This document shows positions 24,714 to 33,636 of a DNA stretch of 64,000 nt, in pieces. Position 1 is the stretch's first letter, and each line of letters begins with the position of its first letter. The stretch comes from Bacillus sp. DTU_2020_1000418_1_SI_GHA_SEK_038 (GTDB lineage Bacteria > Bacillota > Bacilli > Bacillales > Cytobacillaceae). The stretch lies in assembly GCF_032341175.1 (NCBI RefSeq), contig NZ_CP135435.1, positions 2,418,001-2,482,000 of the forward strand. Direction: 5' to 3'. Under the pieces are notes generated by a model. It saw only the letters and a program-made list of their open reading frames with translations, did no database searches and was not told the DNA's origin. Both the position numbers and the translations under genes were made by a program.

Positions 24714-26093
24714 TTATTGTGCTTTTTTCATAATCCTAACTGTGTCGGATGTATAGTCCCTCCGACCCAATACTCGTATCAACTCTCGATATCTCTCAAA
24801 ATACCTGTCAACCAACAGAACTGTCCCGTAGCATGATTCAATGTCCAATGTTTCAGATGAAGTGTGCTCATGGGCATAGCCGACAGATAGGTTCACACAT
24901 TGGATGCCATGTGATGCCCAAATTCTTGTGTCACTGCTGCCTCCTGCTGTACATTTCCAGCCTGTTAATCCCGCTTCCATTGCAGTTTCTTCAATGAAAT
25001 TCCCATAATTTTGATCGCAGAAACGTTCGTGTCTGCCACATGATACAACAATATCTCCACTCCCACGCCTATCTAGCACAAGCGCAGCATCCACATCCCA
25101 GAGGAAATACTCATGCACCTGGCTGGCACCAACCAAACCTACCTCCTCTTTCACGGTAAAAATAAATTTCACAGTACCGCGAAAATGTGATTGTTGTAAG
25201 TTCCTTGCCATTTGCAAAATAATCGCCACACCAGCACGGTCATCAGCACCTAAAATCCCTTCGCTGCTTGACCAAACTCCATTATCCTTCACAATTTTCC
25301 GTCCCGGAACAAAAGATTCATACGTATCTAAATGAGCATTCAGCAAGATGCACGGACCATTGCCAGAACCGTATTTTTTCTGAGCCAAAATATTTCCGCT
25401 TTGATCCACTGCAATATGATCAACAAACGGAGTAAGAACTTGAACCACATAATCTCTTATTTCGCCCTCATTCCCGCTCTCTCCATTTATTGATAGCACT
25501 CGCTCCAGCTCGTGAAAAAATAACTGTTTTCTCATAAACTCTTCATTATGATTCAGCCATTCTTTTTCAATCTTTTGTATCCCTTCAGCAATATCTAACA
25601 AATCATAACGATTACAAAGGAAAGTTACATTTCTGTTCCTGATGCGGTAACGTCTTGTGGAGATCGCTCTGAAAATCATTTCCACCTTCTCCATATCTAC
25701 CCCTGGGCGAAACAGGAGATATGGATTTCGATTGCCATGACCATCACAGCTTCCAATGGTGTATAAACCGAGACGATTAAATTGTCTAACCAATCCGCTT
25801 AAATACGTATCTAGTTCATGAATTTTTGGCGCTTCCGATTCTGGAGTAAACCAGTCTCCGAAATGCCCTCTGTCTTGAAAGTCAACTGCTCGCAGCCAAT
25901 CAGATTCGATGACTGGTCCTGTACCGATGGTTAGTACGTTACGAACTAAGGTAAATTCGACATCCAACTTAAGAAGACACTCCCGTAAAAACTTTAAATT
26001 TACCTCGGATTCCTTTGAACAGTCGAACTGATTCTCTCCCATTTCCTTTAAGTTAAACCCTTGTCGAATAAATAACTGATTCCAATTTTTCAT
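24714..26093 (-). CDS. M20/M42-type metallopeptidase with an extra N-terminal domain
   Basis: 459 residues. The C-terminal 270 residues are a zinc aminopeptidase-like domain with a full set of candidate ligands: NAHLDTYE near 246, GADDRAGV near 280, the catalytic pair in TVKEEVGL near 312, VLDRRGSGD near 337, and GYAHEHTSSE near 419. The first 180 residues are a separate domain with Cys/His-containing GLYTIGSCDGHGNRNPY near 111 that I do not recognise. Most family members lack it. ATG start after GGGAGATGATC. It lies downstream of an interrupted TPR/winged-helix regulator gene on the same strand. Confidence 0.8.
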   Translation of the reverse strand: MKNWNQLFIRQGFNLKEMGENQFDCSKESEVNLKFLRECLLKLDVEFTLVRNVLTIGTGPVIESDWLRAVDFQDRGHFGDWFTPESEAPKIHELDTYLSGLVRQFNRLGLYTIGSCDGHGNRNPYLLFRPGVDMEKVEMIFRAISTRRYRIRNRNVTFLCNRYDLLDIAEGIQKIEKEWLNHNEEFMRKQLFFHELERVLSINGESGNEGEIRDYVVQVLTPFVDHIAVDQSGNILAQKKYGSGNGPCILLNAHLDTYESFVPGRKIVKDNGVWSSSEGILGADDRAGVAIILQMARNLQQSHFRGTVKFIFTVKEEVGLVGASQVHEYFLWDVDAALVLDRRGSGDIVVSCGRHERFCDQNYGNFIEETAMEAGLTGWKCTAGGSSDTRIWASHGIQCVNLSVGYAHEHTSSETLDIESCYGTVLLVDRYFERYRELIRVLGRRDYTSDTVRIMKKAQ

Positions 26094-26132
26094 ACATGAT
26101 CATCTCCCTTTTCGTGATGTCTCTATTATCAC

Positions 26133-26159
26133 AAAAAGGCGATGACCGACCTGTCATCG
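26133..26159 (-). terminator. Terminator overlapping the end of the TPR gene
   Basis: CGATGAC/GTCATCG arms (26140-26146, 26153-26159) followed on the minus strand by CCTTTTTGTG. Confidence 0.75.
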
Positions 26160-27212
26160 GTTGATATATTCACTTCCGTAAGCATCATCGACCCTAAACA
26201 TGACAATATAAGGAACGCTTTCATTGAAAAAATAGGCGATGTCATCTTGATACCGTGTAGGCTCAATAATAAATGGAATGCCAACCGCGTCAAGTTTCGA
26301 TCTTAATCTCTCTATAGCTTTCACCAGGTTCGCTTTTTTAACTAGACCATCTACCCCTGTTTTACCGAAAAAATCAACCAAGTTTGCTCTCGTTCCTGGA
26401 TTTTCTTTATTGCAGCGGAGAAGGAAATGTCTGAGCATCGCAGCCTGATTAGGTGTGAGCACTTTTTCCTCCCCATTGAACACGAGAATATTTTGTTGGT
26501 CGTTAAAGTATAAAACGATGGTGTTCATCGGACTCTGTCCAGCAAGTTCATCACATGAATCCCTTGAACAAGACTCAATACCATCTTTCGATATTTGATA
26601 AAACGCATTGGCCTCCAAATAATTTTCATTATGTTTTAAAACATCGTAAAGAGGTGATAATTCAAGATTAGGCAATTGTCCATGGGATCTGTCTAATTGT
26701 TCAAGTGCCTGATGAGTGGAGCTCGCAACATATAAAGCACTATTCGTTAAATACATGTGGGCATGGAAAATTTGCTTGTCACTTAATTGATACTCCGACT
26801 TAATATGTGAGCACTGACAGTCTAATGCCGATTGAAAATATTGTACGGCCCTGCTATAACGCTGCTCTTAATAAGCCAAAAATCCTAAACGGTAATACGC
26901 GATCGGGATCGTTCGATCATATTTCAGCGCCTTTTCAAGCGAACTTTGAGCAAGCCCATCATCTTTCTCATTATTCATTTTTAAAAAAGTACCGTATTTA
27001 ATAAGATGTGAGATTAATAGTTTTTTGATATATATAACCGTATCTCCGAATTGTTCTTTATCTTTTCTGGCAAGCTGTATTTGCCTGCGATACATTTCTT
27101 CATAGACGTTTATCAGCATGGAGTAATGACCAAAGTCACTTTTCGGTTCATTTTCGTGTAAGGTTTGTTCTAGGGTTTCTAATTCTTCTATGGATAATTG
27201 GGATAGTCTCAT
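26154..27212 (-). pseudogene. TPR-containing winged-helix regulator interrupted by one in-frame TAA
   Basis: Two open frames (27212-26868 and 26756-26154) are in the same frame. Between them lies one TAA at 26868-26870, in YYRLGFLAY-stop-EQRYSRAVQYFQ, in the middle of a TPR helix pair (SLEKALKYDRTIPIAYYRLG before, FQSALDC after). The C-terminal part has a transcriptional-regulator-like winged-helix segment (VLTPNQAAMLRHFLLRC, ANLVKAIERLRSKL). The joined product would be 352 residues. A single nonsense change, with the rest intact, implies recent inactivation or a sequencing error. Function not recognised. Confidence 0.75.
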
Positions 27213-27435
27213 GGATAGTCATCTCGCTTAGCTTTTTTATTTGTTAAGTAGAATGTCGGGACTTTACTCGATTCCTCGATAAGATTAGTAAGGAAAAAAT
27301 CCCGTTTAATCAGTCTCAACTATTTTTTGGCATTTCTAACTCAAAAACTACCAGATCCCCCTGATTATATCAATATTAGATATTTACTGTTCAAATTCAT
27401 GCCAACTCATGAACATGTGATCTATTATTATATAC

Positions 27436-28257
27436 TTAACCATTTCCATTAAGGAATTCGTTAAAAATGTCAAATCCAAAATGCCTATATTCCTGCCGCT
27501 TTGTAACCACCAATTTCGCATAAACAACGGAATAAAAATATCCTTCAAATGTGGTATGAATCTCCCCTGCCTTTTGCATAAACACAGTTTGTTTAAACGC
27601 ACAAACAATAATTTCAATAACCTCTTCCAAAGGTTTTTCAAGTTTGCTTTTTCGATAAGCGATTAAGGCACGCTGCCACAGTTTATAAATATCAATGGCA
27701 TAAAAAAATGGAGAGGCAGTTTCACTAAACTTAGGATGAACAGATTCAGGAAGGTAGCTAATATCTAGCTGCTTATTTGTATTCATTTTGTCAGGTTTCT
27801 TTACGTTCTTTTCGTTATGTTTATTCTCACAGAGTGAATGATGTTTTTTCTCTGTTTTAATAGGAGTGACAGATGGAGTGACATCTTGGGGTGACATATT
27901 ATTTTTTTGCTCCTCAACAGTCGGAAAAGGTTGAATGACAAGCAAATTCATACCTTGTTTCCCATTCATTCGTGCCGTTGCGATTTTTTTAAGAAATCCT
28001 AGAATTTCAAGTTTTTGAACAGCTCGAATAACGGTCCTTCGGGAAAGCTGAACAGCCTCAGCAATCGTATGGTATTTGGCAAATGACACGCCCACCACTT
28101 TAACCGAATGCCTCCAAATAAACTGGAGAACTTTCAACACACCTTGTGAAAAGGACGATTTATGTACATATAAAAAGCCGCGAACCGCTTTGTCCATTTC
28201 TTCCAAATCCGCAAAAGATTGATACCTTTGAATGGTTTCATAATTTAATTTTTCCAT
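27436..28257 (-). CDS. Helix-turn-helix protein
   Basis: About 273 residues from the ATG at 28257, which has AGAAAGG at good spacing; an upstream GTG at 28281 is less likely. The helix-turn-helix in AKYHTIAEAVQLSRRTVIRAVQKLEILGFL near residues 60-90 is the winged-helix type seen in replication-associated and sporulation regulators of Bacillus. The central 130-170 region is polar and Lys-rich. The C-terminal third (YKLWQRALIAYRKSKL) is not assigned. Isolated gene, function unknown. Confidence 0.7.
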   Translation of the reverse strand: MEKLNYETIQRYQSFADLEEMDKAVRGFLYVHKSSFSQGVLKVLQFIWRHSVKVVGVSFAKYHTIAEAVQLSRRTVIRAVQKLEILGFLKKIATARMNGKQGMNLLVIQPFPTVEEQKNNMSPQDVTPSVTPIKTEKKHHSLCENKHNEKNVKKPDKMNTNKQLDISYLPESVHPKFSETASPFFYAIDIYKLWQRALIAYRKSKLEKPLEEVIEIIVCAFKQTVFMQKAGEIHTTFEGYFYSVVYAKLVVTKRQEYRHFGFDIFNEFLNGNG

Positions 28258-28473
28258 TTTCATAGCCTTTCTACTGTGCACGATCTATTATTCCTAGGTA
28301 GCTCTAAATTAGTATAAATTTATAAAAAAAGGAAATTAGCAAATAAGGCCATAAACACGTTTTTTCAAGCCAAAAGTGATTTTTGAGGCGAAAAGAGGGG
28401 TTAATATGCAGATTTGGGGCTCAAATTGGAACTTTGATATTAAAAAAGAAGATTAATACTGATGTATATATTT

Positions 28474-28501
28474 AGAGACTGACTATGACAAGTCAGTCTC
28501 T
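28474..28501 (-). terminator. Hairpin downstream of the YczE-like gene
   Basis: AGAGACTGACT (28474-28484) pairs with AGTCAGTCTCT (28491-28501). The tail is A/T-rich without a clean T run. Confidence 0.55.
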
Positions 28502-28504
28502 GAT

Positions 28505-29152
28505 TCATCGAATAGATGTGTTTGTAATGGTCGAAGTCTCTTGTTTGAGGCAAAGAGAATACAATTTTTTACATTGAGGAATTGAAATTCCGAGGATGGG
28601 CCCTAACCCAAACGCAATAATGACCGTGCCTACTCCTACAGGGCCTCCTAACATCCAGCCTATAAGAAAAATGATGATTTCAATCCCATTTCGTACCCAG
28701 GGGATGCTCCAGCCCGTTTTTTCAACAATCAAAAGCATAAAATGGTCTCTTGGTCCTGCTCCAAGGTCAGCAGAAACATATAAACCAATTCCATATCCTA
28801 GTAAAATAACACCGATTATATACACTAACGATTCCCCTATTAAACCATCAACCGGTGGAAGCAGCCAATTAAAAAAATCAATAAACAACCCTAGAAACAC
28901 CATATTAAGCAGCGCTCCTATTTTGGGCCATTCCTTTTTAATTACGGAACTAATCAACAACAGTAAACATCCACTGATGATCGACCAAGTGCCAATGGAG
29001 AGTCCCAATTTGAGAAATAACCCGTAATGAAAAACGTCCCAAGGTCCAATCCCCAATTGTTTCCCTTTAATCGTTAAAGAAATCCCAAAAGCTAAAATCA
29101 TTAATCCAAAAACAAAAAAAGACCAGCGCAGAAACCATTCTCTTCTCATCAT
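28505..29152 (-). CDS. YczE/YyaS/YitT family membrane protein
   Basis: 215 residues, five or six hydrophobic helices. MRREWFLRWSFFVFGLMILA at the N-terminus, IKGKQLGIGPWDVFHYGL near 29, VSADLGAGPRDHFML near 126 and VGVGTVIIAFGLGPILG near 172 match the YczE type of Bacillus. YczE is required for surfactin production in B. subtilis by an unknown mechanism; the general molecular function of the family is not known. Monocistronic. Confidence 0.85.
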   Translation of the reverse strand: MMRREWFLRWSFFVFGLMILAFGISLTIKGKQLGIGPWDVFHYGLFLKLGLSIGTWSIISGCLLLLISSVIKKEWPKIGALLNMVFLGLFIDFFNWLLPPVDGLIGESLVYIIGVILLGYGIGLYVSADLGAGPRDHFMLLIVEKTGWSIPWVRNGIEIIIFLIGWMLGGPVGVGTVIIAFGLGPILGISIPQCKKLYSLCLKQETSTITNTSIR

Positions 29153-29235
29153 GACTGCTCCTTCATCTTATAGAATGCTATACTAATATACCATAAAAAT
29201 TTAGGAATTGGACATTTGGAAAGGAAAATGTCTCA

Positions 29236-29267
29236 GAGGCCTCGCAGCTAAAATGGGAAAAACTCAT
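29236..29267 (+). repeat. Left copy of a 32-bp direct repeat
   Basis: GAGGCCTCGCAGCTAAAATG and 12 more bases. They match 40219-40250 at 30 of 32 positions in the same orientation. The two copies bracket about 11 kb. Confidence 0.75.
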
Positions 29268-29295
29268 TCATAGATTAGTTAGAAGTATGGATGAA

Positions 29296-29508
29296 TTACT
29301 CAGGATATTTATCTGTACGATCAACAATAGTATAATTAGAATAACTTCTTTTATGTAATTCAAAAGCTTCCTCAATTGAAGCCACATCAAACCATCCACC
29401 ATCTCTTAACATTTCATTTATGCCTTTGCACTTTGGGTTACGTGACTTATTCTTACTGTGAACACCAAAATGTTTAGTTGGCTTGTCAATATCAATCCAG
29501 ATGCTCAT
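29296..29508 (-). CDS. Hypothetical protein, 70 residues
   Basis: Not recognised. MSIWIDIDKPTKHFGVHSKN opens a polar protein. The region GGWFDVASIEEAFELHKR suggests one alpha helix. The ribosome binding site is weak. It lies just inside the left direct repeat. Confidence 0.45.
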   Translation of the reverse strand: MSIWIDIDKPTKHFGVHSKNKSRNPKCKGINEMLRDGGWFDVASIEEAFELHKRSYSNYTIVDRTDKYPE

Positions 29509-29861
29509 GTTAAATGCTTTATAACTATGATTTGTTTATTGATAATAATAATCAATTATTACCTCAAATAATACTCGTTTAAGCATTTTCAATTTTATCA
29601 ATCATTTTCAATCACAAAGACTGCAATTCTAAGTAGAATTATTTGCAAGTTTAATTGCTTTACAGTTAAAGAAGATGGATTCCTAAAAAAGGGAGTATAT
29701 AACCATCAAAAGACAGGTAAATATTTTATTCATATACAATTGAGGAAGCAAAAAAAATTTTGATGTAGAACCTGAATCAAATGAGTCATCAAGGGACAAA
29801 AAAGTTCAAATCTACCCCTTTTATAATTATTACGAAAAAAAAAATAAAACACCCACAACAT
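29509..29861. other. AT-rich stretch before the insertion sequence
   Basis: About 350 bases without a gene that I can support; nothing else recognised. Confidence 0.5.
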
Positions 29862-29868
29862 TGATATG

Positions 29869-29922
29869 CTCCCCTATAGGTAGACAGATTAAAAAATAAA
29901 AATCTGGCCACCTATGGGGGAG
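29869..29922 (+). promoter_or_regulatory. Hairpin masking the orfA ribosome binding site
   Basis: CTCCCCTATAGGT (29869-29881), inside the left inverted repeat, pairs with ACCTATGGGGGAG (29910-29922) with one U-G wobble. The right arm contains the orfA ribosome binding site. Transcripts entering from outside would fold and block translation; a promoter made at circle junctions would start inside and escape. Confidence 0.6.
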
Positions 29923-29930
29923 TATTTTTA

Positions 29931-30608
29931 ATGTCTAAAAGAGCTTATTCTGCAGAAGAAAAATATGAAATATTGAAAGCGTTAGGGGACGAACATTCGA
30001 CACACGAAATTGCATTAATTTATAAGGTGCATCATTCCTCTATTTTGGAATGGAGGCATAAATTTGATAAATTTGGTCTGGAAGGGCTAAAGGAGTCTTC
30101 AACATGGAAAAAATATTCTAAAGAGCTAAAGCTATTAGCCATAAAAGATTATTTGTCTGGCGATTACTCTATGCGTGAGATTACTAGAATGTATGAAATA
30201 TCGGATGTATCTGTCCTCAGAGGTTGGATTCGGAAGTATAATAGTCATAGTGAAATAAAAGATACGTCACAAGGAAGGACGAACTCTATGACTAAGGGAA
30301 GAAAAACGACTTGGGAAGAACGAATACAAATTGTACTTGACTGCTTGGGGAACGGAAAAGATTATCAAGAAGCAGCTAATACTTATAATGTTTCTTATCA
30401 ACAAGTCTATCAATGGGTTAAGAAGTATGAAGACGGCGGAGATAAAGCGCTGAAAGATAAACGTGGTAATAAGAAAGAAGAAGCTAAACTAACGCCAGAA
30501 GAGAAAATCAAACTTCATATGAAAAAGTTAGAAAGAGAAAATGAACGGTTACGTGCGGAGAATTTATTCTTAAAAAAGTTAGAGGAGATCGAAAGGAGGC
30601 GAAAATAA
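29931..30608 (+). CDS. IS3-family transposase OrfA
   Basis: 225 residues with two or three helix-turn-helix repeats (SAEEKYEILKALGDEHSTHE, then a second set from about residue 120, WEERIQIVLDCLGNGKDY). A C-terminal leucine-zipper-like helix, ERENERLRAENLFLKKLEEI, is typical of IS150-type OrfA. GGGGGAG lies eight bases before the ATG. The final codons contain AAAGGAGGCGAAAATAA, a ribosome-binding-like stimulator followed by an A-AAA slip site for -1 frameshifting into orfB. Confidence 0.92.
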   Translation: MSKRAYSAEEKYEILKALGDEHSTHEIALIYKVHHSSILEWRHKFDKFGLEGLKESSTWKKYSKELKLLAIKDYLSGDYSMREITRMYEISDVSVLRGWIRKYNSHSEIKDTSQGRTNSMTKGRKTTWEERIQIVLDCLGNGKDYQEAANTYNVSYQQVYQWVKKYEDGGDKALKDKRGNKKEEAKLTPEEKIKLHMKKLERENERLRAENLFLKKLEEIERRRK

Positions 30609-31486
30609 GCCAAATTCGATTTGAAGATAAGTACATCGCTATTCAGGAGCTTCACGAGAAAGAGAATTTAAGCATTAGTTTACTTTGCGAAATTGCGGAA
30701 ATTGCACGTTCTGCATACTATAAGTGGCTTAATCGTACCCCTTCTTCCCGAGAATTATTAAATGAAGAAATAATTAAAGAGATGAAAATTCTCCATGAAA
30801 AGGTTGATAGCACCTTTGGCTATCGTCAAATGACACTTCATATGAATAGAAAGTTTCAAGAGAAACTTAACCATAAAAGAATCTATCGACTAATGAAAGT
30901 AGTTGGCTTACGCTCTGTCATTCGGATCAAGAAAAAACAATATAAACGTACTACACCTCAACATGTGGCAGAAAACATATTAAATCGGGAATTTACCGCG
31001 GAAAAACCAAATGAAAAATGGGTTACAGATGTAACAGAACTTAAGTATGGCCTATCAAAGAAGGCTTATTTAAGTGCGATTCGTGATCTTTATGATGGAT
31101 CAATTGTAAGTTATGTTTTAGGACATTCCAATAATAATCAGCTTGTATTCAAGACGCTTGACCAAGCTACAGTACTATTAGATGGGGAACATCCACTTAT
31201 CCATAGTGATCGTGGGTTCCAGTACACTTCAAAAGGATTTAAGCGTAAGATAGACGCGGTGAAGATGACACAAAGTATGTCACGAGTTGGTCGATGTATT
31301 GATAATGGACCAATGGAATCTTTTTGGGGAACACTGAAATGTGAGAAGTATTATTTACATAAATATAAGACATTTGAGGAACTTTCTCTTGCGATAGATG
31401 ACTACATTCATTTCTATAATCATGATAGATACCAAAAACGATTAAACGGCCTAAGCCCTATGGAATATAGAGCTAAAGCCGCTTAA
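30605..31486 (+). CDS. IS3-family transposase OrfB (DDE integrase, made by -1 frameshift)
   Basis: About 294 codons in the -1 frame relative to OrfA; the first internal ATG is at 30782. The HTH_21-like N-terminus (TFGYRQMTLHMNRKF) is followed by the rve integrase core: WVTDVTELKYG (first Asp), PLIHSDRGFQYTS (second Asp), MSRVGRCIDNGPMESFWGTL (catalytic Glu), ending in the IS3 signature YNHDRYQKRLNGLSPMEYR. No start codon with a ribosome binding site opens the frame, so the OrfAB fusion is the expected transposase. Confidence 0.92.
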   Translation: MSQIRFEDKYIAIQELHEKENLSISLLCEIAEIARSAYYKWLNRTPSSRELLNEEIIKEMKILHEKVDSTFGYRQMTLHMNRKFQEKLNHKRIYRLMKVVGLRSVIRIKKKQYKRTTPQHVAENILNREFTAEKPNEKWVTDVTELKYGLSKKAYLSAIRDLYDGSIVSYVLGHSNNNQLVFKTLDQATVLLDGEHPLIHSDRGFQYTSKGFKRKIDAVKMTQSMSRVGRCIDNGPMESFWGTLKCEKYYLHKYKTFEELSLAIDDYIHFYNHDRYQKRLNGLSPMEYRAKAA

Positions 31487-31579
31487 ATCATTTTTATTAT
31501 TTCCACTGTCTACTTGACAGGGTGCATATCACATTTGTGAGTGCTTTATTGTTTTTTCTAAAGAGACCCTTATGTTTTA

Positions 31580-32605
31580 TTATATATCTCTCTCAAAAAT
31601 ACGTCGAGGATTATCCACTAACATCATATTAATTTCTTTTTGATCTACTCCCATTTTTCTCAGACGTGGCACAAAGTTTTCAAGAATATGAGAATACCCC
31701 CAACCACCATAAGTCTTTAATAATATCTTTAAAAATACATCATGCGAGAGTAATAACGATTGCCCATAACCTTTTTCTAGTAATCTAATAATTGCTCGAG
31801 CATTTTCTTCATCTGATGGAGATTGTCCTTCTGGGAATAACAAATCCATACCAATCTGGTCATATTCCAAGAACGCTCCTCTATCCGCTAGCGAAGTTTG
31901 ATAATCAAAGTCATCCATACTTGGATTCATATGATCAAGTATAGTTTTTTGGATAGATCCGCCCTCTTTTTCCACGATATCAAGTACTTTATGACCATAC
32001 CTTTCCCATCCTGGGAGATGGATTGTCAGTACTTTTCCTGTTCTTTTCTGTGCCCTTGCAGCTGCACGCAAGACTTTTACTTCAAGGTCTGTCATTTCGG
32101 GACCAATCCCAATTTCCCCTATAATTCCCGCTTTAATACCTGTCTCATCTACACCAAATTCTAAGTCTCTAACAATGTCATCTTCTATTTGCTCTATTGA
32201 CCACTCCCTTACATGTAGTGGGATGGCGTTATGAAGATAGTACCCACACCCCATAATAATATTTAACCCCGTTCTTCGGGATAAACGATATAATGCCTTA
32301 GGATCTCTCCCTAGACCGACTGGAGTGACATCGATAATTGTTGCACCACCGAAATTGTAAAATTCCTTTGCCTCTCTAACAGCCACTTCTTCATCCACCA
32401 TTAAACAATTGTCTTTATTATCATAAGGATTTAATCGGAGCTTTCCTAAAATATCCATTGTTACATGTTGATTAGCAAAATACTTTGCGGGTCCGTTTGG
32501 CTCTTCCCAAAGATGGGACCGATCGATATAAAGATGTTCATGCATCAATGTTATTCCTAGCTCTTTGCTGTCGATTGTTCCTTGAACCGTTTGAACTGTA
32601 GCCAT
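31580..32605 (-). CDS. Phosphotriesterase-family hydrolase
   Basis: 341 residues, amidohydrolase fold. Metal-site elements are visible: LMHEHLYID near 20-28 (HxH), GIIGEIGIG near 160 (bridging acidic residue), TIHLPG near 194, ILDHMNPS near 222 and LLSHDVFL near 285. Several members of this family in sugar operons are lactonases for sugar lactones or their 5-phosphates, not organophosphate hydrolases. It is the last gene of the LacI-controlled operon, after an ABC permease. An IS has inserted just beyond it. Confidence 0.85.
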   Translation of the reverse strand: MATVQTVQGTIDSKELGITLMHEHLYIDRSHLWEEPNGPAKYFANQHVTMDILGKLRLNPYDNKDNCLMVDEEVAVREAKEFYNFGGATIIDVTPVGLGRDPKALYRLSRRTGLNIIMGCGYYLHNAIPLHVREWSIEQIEDDIVRDLEFGVDETGIKAGIIGEIGIGPEMTDLEVKVLRAAARAQKRTGKVLTIHLPGWERYGHKVLDIVEKEGGSIQKTILDHMNPSMDDFDYQTSLADRGAFLEYDQIGMDLLFPEGQSPSDEENARAIIRLLEKGYGQSLLLSHDVFLKILLKTYGGWGYSHILENFVPRLRKMGVDQKEINMMLVDNPRRIFERDI

Positions 32606-32619
32606 ACTGAATCACCTGA

Positions 32620-33636
32620 TTAATTATTTTTTTTAAAGCCAAAAACTCGTATGTTTAAAATAACTGCTAGTAGTAGAACTGCTCCCTCGATAATCTGAAT
32701 AATATAAGGTGAAACCTGCATGAGTGTTAGCCCGTTATTTATTACACCGATTATTAAAACACCAACTAAGGAACCCATCATTGAGCCTTTACCACCCATC
32801 AAGGCTGTACCTCCAAGAACTACAGCTGCTATTATATCCATTTCAAACATTAACCCAATATTTGATGAACCTGAACCTAATCTAGAAGAAATAATCAGTC
32901 CTGCCAATGCTGCTGCTGTTCCACTCATCATATAGGTGATTAGTTTTATTTTTCTAGTATCCACACCTGAACGTCTAACGGCCTCTTCATTTGCTCCAAT
33001 TCCAGTAACATAGATACCAAATCTACTATTAATCAATATTATTGCACCTATTACTGCAATAATTATTGCCAATATTGTAGAGATAGGAATCCCAAATAAT
33101 GTTCCAAGACCAATATTGATTAGTCCATGATCTCTAGAAATCGCAATAGAATAACCACCTGTTACTAGCAATGCTAAACCACGAACATAAAGCATAGATG
33201 ATAATGTTACAATAAAAGGTGGAATCTTGTGATAGGCAGTAATATATCCGTTTACGAAACCCGCAAGTAATCCACATAAAATCACTAACAAAAAGGTGGA
33301 TGGGCTACTAAACCCAGCTTGTAACGCTGTTGCCGTTACAGCACTAGAAAGTGCCACAATGGACCCAACTGAAAGATCTATTCCTCCAGTAGTAATAATG
33401 AAGGTCATTGCAACCACAACAATTAAGTTTGGGGCTAATTGTTGAATTAAATTATAGAAGTTTCCAAAGCTAAAGAAGGCATTAGTCATAATTCCAAAGT
33501 AGATAGAGATAAGGAGAAAAATAAAAAAAATACTTAGAACCTGCTTGTTTTCTGCTAACCACAATGAATTTTTAAAGGTTGACTTATAAGATTTTAGATT
33601 TACATTATTCTCTTCAAGTTTTTCCTTCATCATCAT
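32620..33636 (-). CDS. Ribose-type ABC transporter permease
   Basis: 338 residues, eight to ten hydrophobic helices, BPD_transp_2 family. GGIDLSVGSIVALSSA near 105, GIGANEEAVRRSGVD near 222 (the coupling loop to the ATPase) and LGGTALMGGKGSMMGSLVG near 275 are characteristic of RbsC. Its start overlaps the ATPase stop by four bases, indicating a coupled pair. Confidence 0.92.
   Translation of the reverse strand: MMMKEKLEENNVNLKSYKSTFKNSLWLAENKQVLSIFFIFLLISIYFGIMTNAFFSFGNFYNLIQQLAPNLIVVVAMTFIITTGGIDLSVGSIVALSSAVTATALQAGFSSPSTFLLVILCGLLAGFVNGYITAYHKIPPFIVTLSSMLYVRGLALLVTGGYSIAISRDHGLINIGLGTLFGIPISTILAIIIAVIGAIILINSRFGIYVTGIGANEEAVRRSGVDTRKIKLITYMMSGTAAALAGLIISSRLGSGSSNIGLMFEMDIIAAVVLGGTALMGGKGSMMGSLVGVLIIGVINNGLTLMQVSPYIIQIIEGAVLLLAVILNIRVFGFKKNN

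Larger units (their letters stand above)
29862..31531 (+). mobile_element. IS3-family (IS150-type) insertion sequence, 1670 bp
   Basis: The ends are imperfect 26-bp inverted repeats starting TGATATGC (29862-29887) and ending GCATATCA (31506-31531), with TG/CA termini. A 3-bp CAT flanks both sides, consistent with a target duplication. Two overlapping frames encode orfA and orfB. Both are complete, so the element may be active. It inserted downstream of the phosphotriesterase-like gene. Confidence 0.93.

Noticed and set aside
31580..32605. Organophosphate-degrading phosphotriesterase
   Set aside because: Its place in a sugar transport operon points to a lactonase or related hydrolase.
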